Shown here in pieces: positions 16,694 to 25,556 of a DNA stretch of 64,000 nt. The notes under the pieces were generated by a model. That model did no database searches. It worked only from the letters and a program-made list of their open reading frames with translations, and was not told where the DNA came from. The position numbers and the translations under genes were made by a program. Position 1 is the first letter of the stretch. Each line of letters starts with the position of its first letter. Origin of the DNA: Enterococcus sp. 9E7_DIV0242 (GTDB lineage Bacteria > Bacillota > Bacilli > Lactobacillales > Enterococcaceae); contig NZ_CP147247.1 in NCBI RefSeq assembly GCF_002140975.2, positions 4,205,001 through 4,269,000 on the forward strand, given 5' to 3'.

Positions 16694-19312
16694 GTGACAG
16701 TTGAAATGATGGATGCATATGAGGAAGAAAAAAAGTATATTGCAGGTAAGTTGGAAGCAATCTTTTTTCAAAATCCCAGTAATTTTTATAAAGTACTTTT
16801 GGTTACGGTGACAGATACAAATACAGATTTTTTAGAGAAAGAAATTGTTGTTACTGGCAGCTTCGGTGATATTCAAGAGGAAGAGCCGTATCGTTTCTTT
16901 GGTGAGTTTATCGACCATCCTCGTTATGGGCGGCAATTCCAAGTAGACAGCTACAGACAAGAACGTCCGACCTCGGCCAATGGTGTCGTTGCATACCTCT
17001 CAAGTGATAAATTTCCGGGAATCGGGAAAAAAACAGCAGAGAAGATTGTGGAGGTTCTGGGGGAGGAAGCCATCGATCGAATTATTGAAGAGCCCCAGCT
17101 TCTTGAGCAAATTCCTCAATTGAATGCGAAAAAGCAAGCGCTGATTCTTGATACGATTCGCTTGAATCACGGAATGGAACAGGTAATTGTTGGTTTGAGC
17201 CGCTATGGTTTTGGCAGTCAGCTGGCATTTACTATTTATCAAACCTATAAAGAAGAAGCGCTATCTATTGTTCAGGAGAACCCATACCAGCTCGTCGAAG
17301 ACATTGAGGGGATTGGTTTCAAGCGTGCAGATGGTCTGGCCGAGCAAATCGGGATACGGGCAGATGCAGATCAACGCGTTCGAGCGGCAATCGCTCATGA
17401 GATTTTTCAGCACTCTGCCCGTTCTGGAAATACGTACGTCGAAGCAGAAGTCTTGCTGAATGAAGTTGTTCAGCTTCTCGAAGCCAGCAGACCAGTGGAA
17501 ATTTCTTTGGATCAGGTGGCGAATCAAATCATTCATTTAGTAGAAGAGGGGAAAATTCAGCAAGAGGAAACCAAGCTGTTTGAAAACAGTCTCTATTTTT
17601 CTGAATGGGGGATAGGTACTTCTATTCAACGGTTATTAGCGCGAAAAAAAGAAATATCTTACGACTCAGATGAGGTCAAAAAAAACATCCGGATGATTGA
17701 AAAGCAGCTGGGTATTGTTTATGGTGAGTCTCAGCAATCCGCTATTGAAGAAGCAATCAAGTCACCATTATTCATTTTAACTGGTGGGCCAGGGACCGGG
17801 AAGACGACTGTTATCAACGGAATTGTTAATCTATTTGCTGAGCTAAATGGGCTTTCATTGGATATCAAGGATTATACGCAGGAGATGTTTCCAATTCATT
17901 TGGCCGCTCCGACTGGGCGTGCCGCAAAGCGGATGAATGAAACGACGGGATTGAATGCCAGTACGATTCATCGCTTATTGGGCTTGACTGGGAGAGAAAA
18001 AAATCCGAGCATGAGTGCCAAAGAGCTTGAAGGCGGACTATTGATTGTGGACGAGATGTCAATGGTCGATACGTGGTTAGCGAATACCTTATTTAAGGCG
18101 ATCCCAACGAATATGCAGGTCATTCTTGTTGGAGATAAAGATCAGTTGCCTTCTGTCGGACCGGGACAAGTGCTGCATGATTTGTTGGAAATCGAAGAAA
18201 TTCCAAGTGTTGAGCTGACAGAAATCTATCGTCAGGGAGACGGATCAAGCATTATTCCGTTAGCGCATGAAATTAGACAAGGCCATCTACCTTCTGATTT
18301 TACTAAAAATCAGAAGGATCGTTCGTTTTTTCCTAGTGATATGTACCATATCGAGACCTATGTCCGTCAGATAGTGACAAAAGCGAAGCTCAAAGGGTTT
18401 ACGGCACAGGATATCCAACTGTTGGCACCGATGTACCGAGGCGCTGCAGGCATCGATGCACTGAATAAGATGATGCAGGAAATTTTTAATCCGAATGATG
18501 GAACCAAAAAGGAAGTGGCTTGGAACGATACAGTTTATCGTATTGGGGATAAGGTCCTTCAACTGGTAAATACTCCTGAGTTGAATGTATTTAATGGTGA
18601 TATGGGTGAAATCGTTGGAATCATTACAGCGAAAGAATCGGAAGATAAGGTAGATGAGCTGGTCCTTCAATTTGATAATAACGAGGTTAGCTATAAAAGA
18701 AACGAGTGGAACAAAATAACTCTATCGTATTGCTGCTCAATCCATAAGTCTCAGGGGAGCGAATTCAAGATGGTCATTTTACCGATGGTCAGACAGTATC
18801 ATCGGATGCTGCAGAGAAATCTGCTCTATACTGCTGTGACTAGAAGCAAGGAGTTACTCATCCTTTTGGGCGAGGTCAATGCGTTTCAAGAATGTGTGAG
18901 TAGAGAATCCGCGAGTCGGAGAACTGTGCTGAAAGAGCGAATTGTTGAAGCTGGAAACATGTCTCTAACAATCCGAACACAGCTAGAAGCCTATGAAGAA
19001 GGACTGACGAATGATTCGCCATTTTCTGATGCTGATTTAGGCAGCGACAGTTTCACTGAAGCAAAGCCAAAAGTGACTGAGAAGACAATAGTCGAAGAGG
19101 AATCAGCAGAATACAATTCTGAGTCAGAACGAAAAATACAACAAGAAAAGCCGGCTGTGCAGGAAATCTCTTTGTTTGATGAAGGGCGTACTGTGACAGA
19201 AAAAATAGAGGCTGAGATGGACTGGTTGCTCACTGAGCAGAAGGTTCGTGAGCAATCGATCGATCCGATGATCGGCATGGAAAATGTTACGCCGATGGAT
19301 TTCATGAGTTGA
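16694..19312 (+). CDS. recD2: ATP-dependent DNA helicase RecD2
   Basis: RecD2 subgroup 5'-3' DNA helicase of 872 residues, the form found in bacteria lacking RecBC. The N-terminal region carries helix-hairpin-helix repeats (FPGIGKKTAEKIVEVLG and IEGIGFKRADGLAEQIG). Walker A GGPGTGKT is at 364-371, Walker B is LLIVDEMSM, and motif VI is the LLYTAVTRSKELL segment. An acidic tail of about 100 residues follows. GTG 16694 is preceded by GGAG; ATG 16706 is a possible alternative. Probably co-transcribed with the phosphatase gene. Confidence 0.93.
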   Translation: MTVEMMDAYEEEKKYIAGKLEAIFFQNPSNFYKVLLVTVTDTNTDFLEKEIVVTGSFGDIQEEEPYRFFGEFIDHPRYGRQFQVDSYRQERPTSANGVVAYLSSDKFPGIGKKTAEKIVEVLGEEAIDRIIEEPQLLEQIPQLNAKKQALILDTIRLNHGMEQVIVGLSRYGFGSQLAFTIYQTYKEEALSIVQENPYQLVEDIEGIGFKRADGLAEQIGIRADADQRVRAAIAHEIFQHSARSGNTYVEAEVLLNEVVQLLEASRPVEISLDQVANQIIHLVEEGKIQQEETKLFENSLYFSEWGIGTSIQRLLARKKEISYDSDEVKKNIRMIEKQLGIVYGESQQSAIEEAIKSPLFILTGGPGTGKTTVINGIVNLFAELNGLSLDIKDYTQEMFPIHLAAPTGRAAKRMNETTGLNASTIHRLLGLTGREKNPSMSAKELEGGLLIVDEMSMVDTWLANTLFKAIPTNMQVILVGDKDQLPSVGPGQVLHDLLEIEEIPSVELTEIYRQGDGSSIIPLAHEIRQGHLPSDFTKNQKDRSFFPSDMYHIETYVRQIVTKAKLKGFTAQDIQLLAPMYRGAAGIDALNKMMQEIFNPNDGTKKEVAWNDTVYRIGDKVLQLVNTPELNVFNGDMGEIVGIITAKESEDKVDELVLQFDNNEVSYKRNEWNKITLSYCCSIHKSQGSEFKMVILPMVRQYHRMLQRNLLYTAVTRSKELLILLGEVNAFQECVSRESASRRTVLKERIVEAGNMSLTIRTQLEAYEEGLTNDSPFSDADLGSDSFTEAKPKVTEKTIVEEESAEYNSESERKIQQEKPAVQEISLFDEGRTVTEKIEAEMDWLLTEQKVREQSIDPMIGMENVTPMDFMS

Positions 19313-19354
19313 ATTTCATTGGAAGAATGTGATTTTGAGGTTATTGATAGTTAA

Positions 19355-19399
19355 AGAAAAAGACCATTGGGCAAATAAAACATTGCCAATGGTCTTTTG
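19355..19399. terminator. Terminator between recD2 and lipid kinase gene
   Basis: AAAAAGACCATTGGGCAA pairs with TTGCCAATGGTCTTTT around a short AT loop; it serves both convergent genes. Confidence 0.9.
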
Positions 19400-19405
19400 T
19401 AAAAA

Positions 19406-20374
19406 TCAATTATCCGTAAACCAAAATAGTCCTTCATGGATCGTAAAAGTGATATCCAGATTTTGTTCTCCTAAAATTTCTCCATCTGCATGGACGTACT
19501 CCGGAATTGTAGAAACAATTCGCAGTTTACTCGTCTGGTAGTGGTGGAAGTTTTTTGATTCCATATGTTTCTTTCGAGAAAGTAAATAAATCAACCAGAA
19601 AATTTTGAAGATATTGATTCGTTCGACTAAAACCAGATCGAATATTGGCTTTCTTGGATCAGCTGTAGGAGCGATAGCAACACCGCCGCCAAAGTAGGGA
19701 TGGTTCGTTACTGTACAAAGAAAGGCACGACTGACCTCCATGCTTTTTCCATTGATATCCACTAGGATAGGAAATCCTTTTTGAGTAAATAAGACTTTTA
19801 GGATCGAAAAAAGATAGGAAAGAGAGCCCATGTTAAATTTATTCAATGTTTGCTTAGTCTTCGATGTATTGGCTGCCTGAACGATTGCAGCATCTAATCC
19901 GATGCCTACATTGTTTACGGCAAATCCCTTTTCATTTTGGACAGCATCCTCATATCGAATGACTTGAATTATTTGAGGCTCTTCGGCTCTCAGGATTTGT
20001 GATAATCCTTTTTCAAGCTGGCGCTCAATACCTGTTCCACGAGCAAAGTCATTGCCAGATCCGCAAGGCAGGTAACCCACAGGAATTGTTGGGTCGATTT
20101 CATATAATGCATTAACTGCACTGTGCAATGTACCATCACCACCCATGATGACTAGCAGAGGAAAAAGGTCATGTTCCTGTGCTTCTTGCCATGGAACTAA
20201 AGTTTCTACGGCAAGCTGTTGGACGATCAAGCGTTCATGTCCAGCATATTCTGTATAAAAAATGGTATGCTTAACTGAGAGCAATGCCAATTGCTTCTCT
20301 AATTTATCAGCAACTTTTTTGCCGTTCCCACTTCCGGCTTCTTTGTTGATGATGAGATATAGATGCTTCTCCAT
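19406..20374 (-). CDS. Diacylglycerol/lipid kinase family protein
   Basis: Diacylglycerol kinase catalytic-domain protein of 322 residues (YegS/BmrU/DgkB group), which phosphorylates membrane lipids such as diacylglycerol for recycling. The nucleotide loop is NKEAGSGNG at the N-terminus, the GGDGTLHSAVNAL signature is near residue 79, and PCGSGNDFARGTG near 105. A beta-rich C-terminal lobe completes the fold. No membrane segment is present. The precise lipid is not decidable; DgkB is the most likely role for a single-copy essential-type kinase in Gram-positives. Confidence 0.9.
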   Translation of the reverse strand: MEKHLYLIINKEAGSGNGKKVADKLEKQLALLSVKHTIFYTEYAGHERLIVQQLAVETLVPWQEAQEHDLFPLLVIMGGDGTLHSAVNALYEIDPTIPVGYLPCGSGNDFARGTGIERQLEKGLSQILRAEEPQIIQVIRYEDAVQNEKGFAVNNVGIGLDAAIVQAANTSKTKQTLNKFNMGSLSYLFSILKVLFTQKGFPILVDINGKSMEVSRAFLCTVTNHPYFGGGVAIAPTADPRKPIFDLVLVERINIFKIFWLIYLLSRKKHMESKNFHHYQTSKLRIVSTIPEYVHADGEILGEQNLDITFTIHEGLFWFTDN

Positions 20375-20471
20375 AACTACCTCCTGTACAAATGTTTATT
20401 ATAACAGACTGCGAGGAGATTGTAAGTAAAAGGTGCTTGCTGTAAGGCTTTAGGATATAAAGGAGGAAAAA

Positions 20472-20948
20472 ATGAGATCAATTGAATTTCATAAGTTTAC
20501 ATCAAAGGATTTTGAGGCGTATTATCGCTTAGTATCAGATGAGCGCGTTATGGCTCAAATCACGGAACGAGCGATTCCAAAATCAGAAGCAGAAGAGAAC
20601 TACCAGAAGCTGCTTTTAAGAAATCAAGAAACAAGGTTTGGCTCATTCAAGGTATTGGTTAGTCAGACAGATACCTTTATTGGTTATGCACACTTGACTC
20701 CGAAAGAAGATGAGGCGGAAATCGGTTATATGTTTTTGCCGGAGTATTGGAATCAAGGGTATGGAAAAGCAACGATGCAAAAGCTGTTGGAGCTAGGTGA
20801 TAGCTCAGAGTTTTCTCTACTTACAGCTATTATTGACCCTGAGAATGTCGCTTCTAGACGGTTGTTGACATCCAATGGATTTGAAACAGATTTTTTAGGT
20901 TTGATGGATGGCTTACAGACGGAAATATTGAAAAAAAGAATAAAGTAG
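20472..20948 (+). CDS. GNAT family N-acetyltransferase (RimJ/RimL-like)
   Basis: Acetyltransferase of 158 residues. The segment IGYMFLPEYWNQGYGKATMQKL (about 83-104) is the acetyl-CoA loop of the RimJ/RimL-type group, followed by IDPENVASRRLLTSNGF. AAAGGAGG lies 5 bases before ATG 20472. Transcribed together with a second, unrelated GNAT gene 15 bases downstream. Substrate unknown; relatives modify protein N-termini or small amines. Confidence 0.87.
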   Translation: MRSIEFHKFTSKDFEAYYRLVSDERVMAQITERAIPKSEAEENYQKLLLRNQETRFGSFKVLVSQTDTFIGYAHLTPKEDEAEIGYMFLPEYWNQGYGKATMQKLLELGDSSEFSLLTAIIDPENVASRRLLTSNGFETDFLGLMDGLQTEILKKRIK

Positions 20949-20963
20949 CTGGGAGATGCGGAG

Positions 20964-21359
20964 ATGTTCACTATAGAAAAATATCGAGAAACAGATTGGG
21001 ATCAGCTACTGGAGCTGATGCTACGTGAAGGGGATGAATGGAGCGATTACACATCTGATGAGACTAGCGAGGCCTATTTTGAAGCAATCAATGCCTCAGA
21101 AACATTTGTGGCGTTTGCTGAGGATCAGCTGATTGGTTTTTGCCGCTGTCGTGTAGACGGTATATTCGGTGTCTATATCTATGATCTGTTGGTTGACAAG
21201 GCGTTTCGAGGGAAAAAGGCTGCCCAGATGCTGATGGAGCAGGTGTGTATGGCTTTTTCAGATCAAACTATTTATGTCATGTCTGATGTAGATGGTTTTT
21301 ATGAAAGCAAAGGCTATCGAAAGGAAGGCAGTATTTTCGAAGTGAAAAGTACAAAATAG
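20964..21359 (+). CDS. GNAT family N-acetyltransferase
   Basis: A 131-residue compact acetyltransferase-like protein. The weak acetyl-CoA loop is AFRGKKAAQMLMEQV, preceded by YIYDLLVDK, and the end reads GFYESKGYRKEGSIFE. It is read with the upstream GNAT gene (15-base gap) and is closed by a terminator at 21394. Substrate unknown. Confidence 0.8.
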   Translation: MFTIEKYRETDWDQLLELMLREGDEWSDYTSDETSEAYFEAINASETFVAFAEDQLIGFCRCRVDGIFGVYIYDLLVDKAFRGKKAAQMLMEQVCMAFSDQTIYVMSDVDGFYESKGYRKEGSIFEVKSTK

Positions 21360-21393
21360 AATAAAAAGCCCAAAGAAGACATTTTTTGGGGGA

Positions 21394-21432
21394 AATGGTA
21401 GGCTTCTGAGGATGGGCTTACCATTTTTTGTT
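21394..21432 (+). terminator. Terminator after the GNAT pair
   Basis: AATGGTAGGC pairs with GCTTACCATT (one G-U) around a 12-base loop, then a T-run. Confidence 0.85.
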
Positions 21433-21436
21433 GCTA

Positions 21437-21481
21437 TTTTATATTATTTGTATTAGTATTGATGATACAAATAATATAAAA
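21437..21481. promoter_or_regulatory. 17-bp-arm palindrome over a promoter
   Basis: Perfect 17-base arms (TTTTATATTATTTGTAT and its complement) flank an 11-base centre. A promoter fits inside it: TTGTAT at 21448-21453, 18 bases, then TAATAT at 21472-21477. The dyad therefore covers both promoter boxes of the following PLDc_N/ABC operon, as expected for a repressor operator. The Xre regulator downstream is one candidate to bind it. Confidence 0.7.
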
Positions 21482-21494
21482 GAAGGTGTTTGTA

Positions 21495-21698
21495 ATGGAT
21501 GAACTTATTCAATATTTGCCATACCTTTTACCTTATCTACTTGTTTCATTCAGCTTGTCGATTATTGCATTGATCCATGTGTTGAAGCATAGGAGTTTTC
21601 GGTTCGGCAATGTATGGTTTTGGGCTCTGGCTGTCTTATTGCTCCAGATTATTGGTCCAATTGGTTACTTTTTAGTTGGAAGAGGGGAAGAAGCATGA
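21495..21698 (+). CDS. Small PLDc_N domain membrane protein
   Basis: A 67-residue protein with two membrane helices and the phospholipase D nuclease N-terminal (PLDc_N) pattern, ending GPIGYFLVGRGEE. Such short proteins often precede ABC-2 exporter genes and may be immunity or accessory subunits. ATG 21495 follows AAGAAGG by 7 bases. Its stop overlaps the ABC ATPase start (ATGA), so the two are translationally coupled. Confidence 0.85.
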   Translation: MDELIQYLPYLLPYLLVSFSLSIIALIHVLKHRSFRFGNVWFWALAVLLLQIIGPIGYFLVGRGEEA

Positions 21699-22606
21699 AT
21701 ATTTTAGAAGTCAAAAATATACGTAAGAGCTTCGGAAAAGACGAAATACTCAAGTCTGTCAGTATTCAGGTTCCGGAACATTCAATTTATGGGTTTGTTG
21801 GTGAAAATGGTGCTGGAAAAACAACAACGATGAATATTGTTCTAGGATTATTGGAGGCGACAGCAGGCGAAGTGATCGTAGATGGTAAAAAAGTAGTTTA
21901 CAATAATCAAGTGACGAATAAAGAGATTGGTTACCTACCAGATGTTCCTTCCTTCTATGCTTATTATTCTGCCAGAGAATACTTGTATTTGGTTGGTCAG
22001 CTCACTGGTATTGAAAAAACAGAATTGAAGCAACGGGTAGATGAGTTGTTAGAGCTAGTCAACTTGAAAAGCGGCAAGAGAAGGATCGGCAAGTTTTCAA
22101 GGGGAATGAAGCAACGGCTTGGCTTAGCTCAAGCGCTGTTGAACCGCCCTAAATTGATTATTTGTGATGAACCAACTTCTGCCTTAGATCCTGTAGGCAG
22201 AAAAGAAGTGTTAGAGCTAATGCAATCTTTGAAGCATGAAACAACGATTCTATTTTCCAGCCATATCTTAGAGGATGTAGAGAAAATCAGCGATCAAGTT
22301 GCAATTCTTCATGAAGGAGAAATTCAATGTGCAGGTAGCATGGAGGAGATAAAGCACTTGTATCCGATGGATGGGTTTAGGATCTGTTTTGAAAAAGCAA
22401 CAGAAAAGGCGGCATTCTTGCATACTTTCAGTAAGGATTGGTCGATTAAGGAAGACAATGGACAGCTCACACTTCATACCACAGATGGACAGCAAACTGG
22501 CTTACTATTGATGGCATTTTTGAATGAGCAACAGATTGTTCCAAAGATATTTACTCGATTAGAACCAACCTTGGAATCGATTTTTATGGAGGTGACAGGT
22601 GCATGA
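21695..22606 (+). CDS. ABC transporter ATP-binding protein
   Basis: ATPase of 303 residues, homologous to bacitracin/lantibiotic exporter (BcrA-like) subunits. Walker A GENGAGKTT, signature FSRGMKQRLGLAQ, Walker B LIICDEPTSALD and switch SSH are all present, followed by a C-terminal extension typical of ABC-2 exporters. Start ATG 21695 overlaps the preceding stop; the longer ORF frame begins inside the PLDc_N gene and is rejected. Works with the membrane subunit encoded next (4-base overlap). Exported substrate unknown; self-protection against peptides is a common role. Confidence 0.9.
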   Translation: MNILEVKNIRKSFGKDEILKSVSIQVPEHSIYGFVGENGAGKTTTMNIVLGLLEATAGEVIVDGKKVVYNNQVTNKEIGYLPDVPSFYAYYSAREYLYLVGQLTGIEKTELKQRVDELLELVNLKSGKRRIGKFSRGMKQRLGLAQALLNRPKLIICDEPTSALDPVGRKEVLELMQSLKHETTILFSSHILEDVEKISDQVAILHEGEIQCAGSMEEIKHLYPMDGFRICFEKATEKAAFLHTFSKDWSIKEDNGQLTLHTTDGQQTGLLLMAFLNEQQIVPKIFTRLEPTLESIFMEVTGA

Positions 22607-23376
22607 GACATCTTGTTTTATTAAAAAAAGAAGCAGTTGAAGCGTTTCGAACCTATCGCTTATTCATTATACTTACCGTTTTTGTCCTTTTTGGACTAGC
22701 CAGCTCAGTTACAGCGAAACTACTTCCAGAAATCATTCAAGCTTTAGGCGGCACCGATGGAATTGAAATTCGTTTGCCTGATCCAAGTGTTTACGATAGT
22801 TGGCTGCAATTTTTTAGCAATCATAGTCAGATGACCTTGATCATTTTTCTGATTACTTTTGGGAATGCATTAGGGAAGGAAGTGACCGGTGGCACGCTTG
22901 TCCTGTTAGTAACCAAAGGGATCAATCGAAATTCGGCGATGTTTGCGAAGGTCATTTATCAAGCGCTTCTATGGGTGGGCGGCTTACTTCTTTCCTTTGC
23001 TATCACGTATCTATACAATCTCTGGCTGTTTCCTGGGGAGACTCAAAATTTTTCTGGTTTGATTTTTCAATTGCTTCAACTAGGTGTGTTCGGTATCCTG
23101 TTTCTCTCAATTGCCAACTTGGGACAGGTGTTACTTCCGAAAGCACAAGGCGGTTTATTACTCAGCTTTGTTTTATTGATTCTTTTATTTATAGTCAATA
23201 TTTTCCCGTCTCTAGCTAAAACCAATCCATTACAGCTGATCGAAGTCAGTACAGAGGGGTTAAAAAATGGCGGTTTGTTTAATGGTGATCAGTTGCCGCT
23301 GTTTCTATCATTGGGATTGAGTGTCATCTTTTTGATAATTGCCGCTTTCCGATTCAAACGTGTTTCTATTTATTAG
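22603..23376 (+). CDS. ABC-2 type permease
   Basis: A 257-residue membrane subunit with six hydrophobic segments (roughly at 18-38, 80-98, 115-140, 150-172, 183-205 and 230-250). The first is followed by a long extracytoplasmic loop. Start ATG overlaps the ATPase stop. Partner of the upstream ATPase; the operon ends at the 23419 terminator. Confidence 0.88.
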   Translation: MRHLVLLKKEAVEAFRTYRLFIILTVFVLFGLASSVTAKLLPEIIQALGGTDGIEIRLPDPSVYDSWLQFFSNHSQMTLIIFLITFGNALGKEVTGGTLVLLVTKGINRNSAMFAKVIYQALLWVGGLLLSFAITYLYNLWLFPGETQNFSGLIFQLLQLGVFGILFLSIANLGQVLLPKAQGGLLLSFVLLILLFIVNIFPSLAKTNPLQLIEVSTEGLKNGGLFNGDQLPLFLSLGLSVIFLIIAAFRFKRVSIY

Positions 23377-23418
23377 ATCAGTTGGTAAAAATAACTATAG
23401 AGAATCATATTTTTTCAG

Positions 23419-23452
23419 AAGATCATTGGTGACTATCAATGGTCTTTTTTTG
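23419..23452 (+). terminator. Terminator after the ABC exporter operon
   Basis: AGATCATTG pairs with CAATGGTCT (one G-U) around an 8-base loop, then seven T. Confidence 0.88.
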
Positions 23453-23576
23453 TTATAAAGACTGTTATAGAGGGATGCTTGAGATTCGAGCTTGCGTATT
23501 TCTGCTTCTGCAAGTATGATTAGCTTGATAATTGGATGTTATTTATTTAAGTTTGAGATGAGAGGGGATCATAGGA

Positions 23577-24164
23577 ATGTCACTAGGAAAACAATTGAAA
23601 AATCGAAGAGAACAGTTGGGCTTGACGCAGCAGGAGGTAGCCGATCAGATCCATGTTTCCAGACAAACTATTTCAAATTGGGAGGTAGGAAGGAACTATC
23701 CGGATATTCCAACGATTATTCAGTTGAGTGATTACTATGAAATCTCTTTAGATGAACTACTTAAAGGAGATGAACATCTGATGAAAAAAATGAATGAAGA
23801 TGCGGAATTGCTACGAAGAATAAAGAAACGAAAGGTTTTAGATGGGCTACTGATTGGAATCATCGGGCTGCTTTTTTTACTGGGGGTGATTGATAAAATC
23901 AATTTTACGGCAAATTGGTTACCAGTTATCTTGATTGCCGTTTTATACATTTTGACCGTCGTTCGATATTTCATCATCATTCCAAAGGATGCATTGAATA
24001 GCGGGTGGCATTCTCCAATAGTTGTCCCTAAGACACTTGGAGTTGGTTGGGCATTTAATCCAAGAAATCCAATCGGGCTGTTTTTGTACGTAGTGATTTT
24101 CATTGCTTTTCTGTGGTTGATGGTTACCAGCTGGTCAGATAGAGAGTTATTTACTGGAAATTAA
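23577..24164 (+). CDS. Membrane-anchored Xre-family regulator
   Basis: A 195-residue protein with an N-terminal Xre helix-turn-helix (LGLTQQEVADQIHVSRQTIS, about 14-33) and a hydrophobic C-terminal half with three membrane helices (about 86-100, 110-127 and 165-182). This layout is known for Gram-positive regulators that sense the envelope. AGGGGATC and AGGA precede ATG 23577. It has its own transcription unit after the ABC exporter terminator, and might read the 21437 palindrome, which is inference from proximity only. Confidence 0.83.
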   Translation: MSLGKQLKNRREQLGLTQQEVADQIHVSRQTISNWEVGRNYPDIPTIIQLSDYYEISLDELLKGDEHLMKKMNEDAELLRRIKKRKVLDGLLIGIIGLLFLLGVIDKINFTANWLPVILIAVLYILTVVRYFIIIPKDALNSGWHSPIVVPKTLGVGWAFNPRNPIGLFLYVVIFIAFLWLMVTSWSDRELFTGN

Positions 24165-24230
24165 TTGTATAGAAGAAAGGTTATTAAAAGCTACCTATTA
24201 CCTCTATTGGTCTAAATCAACATAAATAAA

Positions 24231-24268
24231 CGGAACGACTCGAAGAGCAACCGCTTCGAGTCGTTCTG
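24231..24268. terminator. Hairpin at the 3' end of merR
   Basis: GGAACGACTCGAAG pairs with CTTCGAGTCGTTC around an 8-base loop between convergent genes. The T-tract is weak on both strands, so termination is likely but not certain. Confidence 0.65.
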
Positions 24269-24273
24269 CGTAT

Positions 24274-25038
24274 TTATTTTTCTTCTTTTGGACGTGCTTC
24301 AATCCAAGCGCGATAATACTCTGTGTATTCTGTGTTCTCATTTGCTGCGCTCATCAAGTATTGTCCGATGATTTTACCGGGAATCAGATTTTTATCAACA
24401 ATCTCTTTTTTTATTGTTTCGATAGATGCGTGTTCTTCTTGATCGATGACCAATAAAAACTCATAATATAGAACGGCATTGGTATCTTTTTGCCAAAGCA
24501 GAGGCTCCTCTTCGTTGCTAGTTTCAGCAGCATAGCCATAGTCGATGCGTTGTCCAGCTTCATTTAAGAGGATGCCAAGTTTTGAAGAGTCCTCCAAGAG
24601 TTGATTACTGAGATGAGGATCATCGATATCTACCTTGATGATTTGGGAAATGACAGGTTCCGCTTTAGTTGGCTTCATTTTCTGCATACTCATCAAATGA
24701 ATGAGTTGTTGTTTTCGTTGCTGCAGATGTACCTGTTTTTGCTGCAAGGCTTGAATTTCTTCAGCAAGCATGGTCTCTGTTTTTTCCAACAGCTGAAATC
24801 GTTCATCAATTGTTTTACTTTCAAGGTCCTTGATTTGCTTTATTGGTGCACCCAATTTTCTGTAGAAATCAATGTCATTGATCAGAATGATGTCTTCCAG
24901 TGAGAATAAACGGTACCCATTTTCAGGATGTCGTATAGCATGGATCAGTCCTTGGTCGTCCCAATAACGAATCATTGAACTGGGAAGATGCAACAATCCA
25001 GCCACTTGATTGACAGTATAAAGTGTTTGTTCTTCCAT
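24274..25038 (-). CDS. MerR-family transcriptional regulator
   Basis: A 254-residue MerR protein. The winged helix is at 6-70 (TVNQVAGLLHLPSSMIRYWD, then NGYRLFSLEDI), followed by a Gln-rich coiled coil (about 85-120) and a C-terminal domain of about 130 residues. That tail resembles effector-binding (GyrI-type) domains only loosely, so the signal is unknown. No metal-site cysteines are seen. It is divergent from the 25185 gene; a dyad in a 19-base promoter spacer between them is the expected target. Confidence 0.85.
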   Translation of the reverse strand: MEEQTLYTVNQVAGLLHLPSSMIRYWDDQGLIHAIRHPENGYRLFSLEDIILINDIDFYRKLGAPIKQIKDLESKTIDERFQLLEKTETMLAEEIQALQQKQVHLQQRKQQLIHLMSMQKMKPTKAEPVISQIIKVDIDDPHLSNQLLEDSSKLGILLNEAGQRIDYGYAAETSNEEEPLLWQKDTNAVLYYEFLLVIDQEEHASIETIKKEIVDKNLIPGKIIGQYLMSAANENTEYTEYYRAWIEARPKEEK

Positions 25039-25055
25039 AATTTTTCTACTCCCTC

Positions 25056-25086
25056 TTGACCTTCAAGTGACTTGAAGGCTTATACT
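25056..25086 (+). promoter_or_regulatory. MerR-type promoter with dyad in 19-bp spacer
   Basis: TTGACC and TATACT are separated by 19 bases instead of 17. The spacer carries the perfect dyad CCTTCAAGT-G-ACTTGAAGG. An over-long spacer with a centred dyad is the hallmark of promoters that MerR proteins twist open when activated. It points toward the 25185 gene and away from merR. Confidence 0.85.
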
Positions 25087-25184
25087 TTCAATTGAATAGA
25101 GAGGTGCGACCTACTCTATTATTTAGATGACGTACGTTTGCTGACAATAGAATAGCATGAACGCACCTGAAAGGAGAGTAGACA

Positions 25185-25556
25185 ATGAAAAATATTCAGG
25201 ACTACATTCAGCAAAGACTGCAGCAATCAACGAACAAAGAAACGGTAACGGATGTTTTATTAGGTTATCAATCGTCTGTCATCATTCATTTTATCACATG
25301 GAAAGAGCTTTTGAGCAATCCGGCTGCGAACATTGAAAAAGTCAAAAGGATAATGTCAAAGCATAAGGTAAAATTGATCATAAATGGGAATCTTAATGAC
25401 AGACTGATTCAACTGTTTATGGGCGTTGCGGTCAAGCTGAAAAAGGTTTTTTCAATTGTTGTTTTGGATGGTTTTCGATCATTGAAAAGAGAGATGAAAA
25501 ATAGTGGTCATATTGCGATCCTTTTGATAGATCCAGATGGAGAGCTTCATGATTGA
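25185..25556 (+). CDS. Hypothetical protein of the MerR-controlled locus
   Basis: A 123-residue protein I do not recognise. It has no signal peptide or clear membrane helix and mixes short beta-type runs (SVIIHFITW, VKLIING, FSIVVLDG, HIAILLIDPDG) with basic helices, suggesting a small alpha/beta fold. The strong ribosome site AAAGGAGAG precedes ATG 25185. It is the first gene behind the MerR-type promoter and its end overlaps the TetR-like gene. Its role would be set by the MerR signal, which is unknown. Confidence 0.75.
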   Translation: MKNIQDYIQQRLQQSTNKETVTDVLLGYQSSVIIHFITWKELLSNPAANIEKVKRIMSKHKVKLIINGNLNDRLIQLFMGVAVKLKKVFSIVVLDGFRSLKREMKNSGHIAILLIDPDGELHD

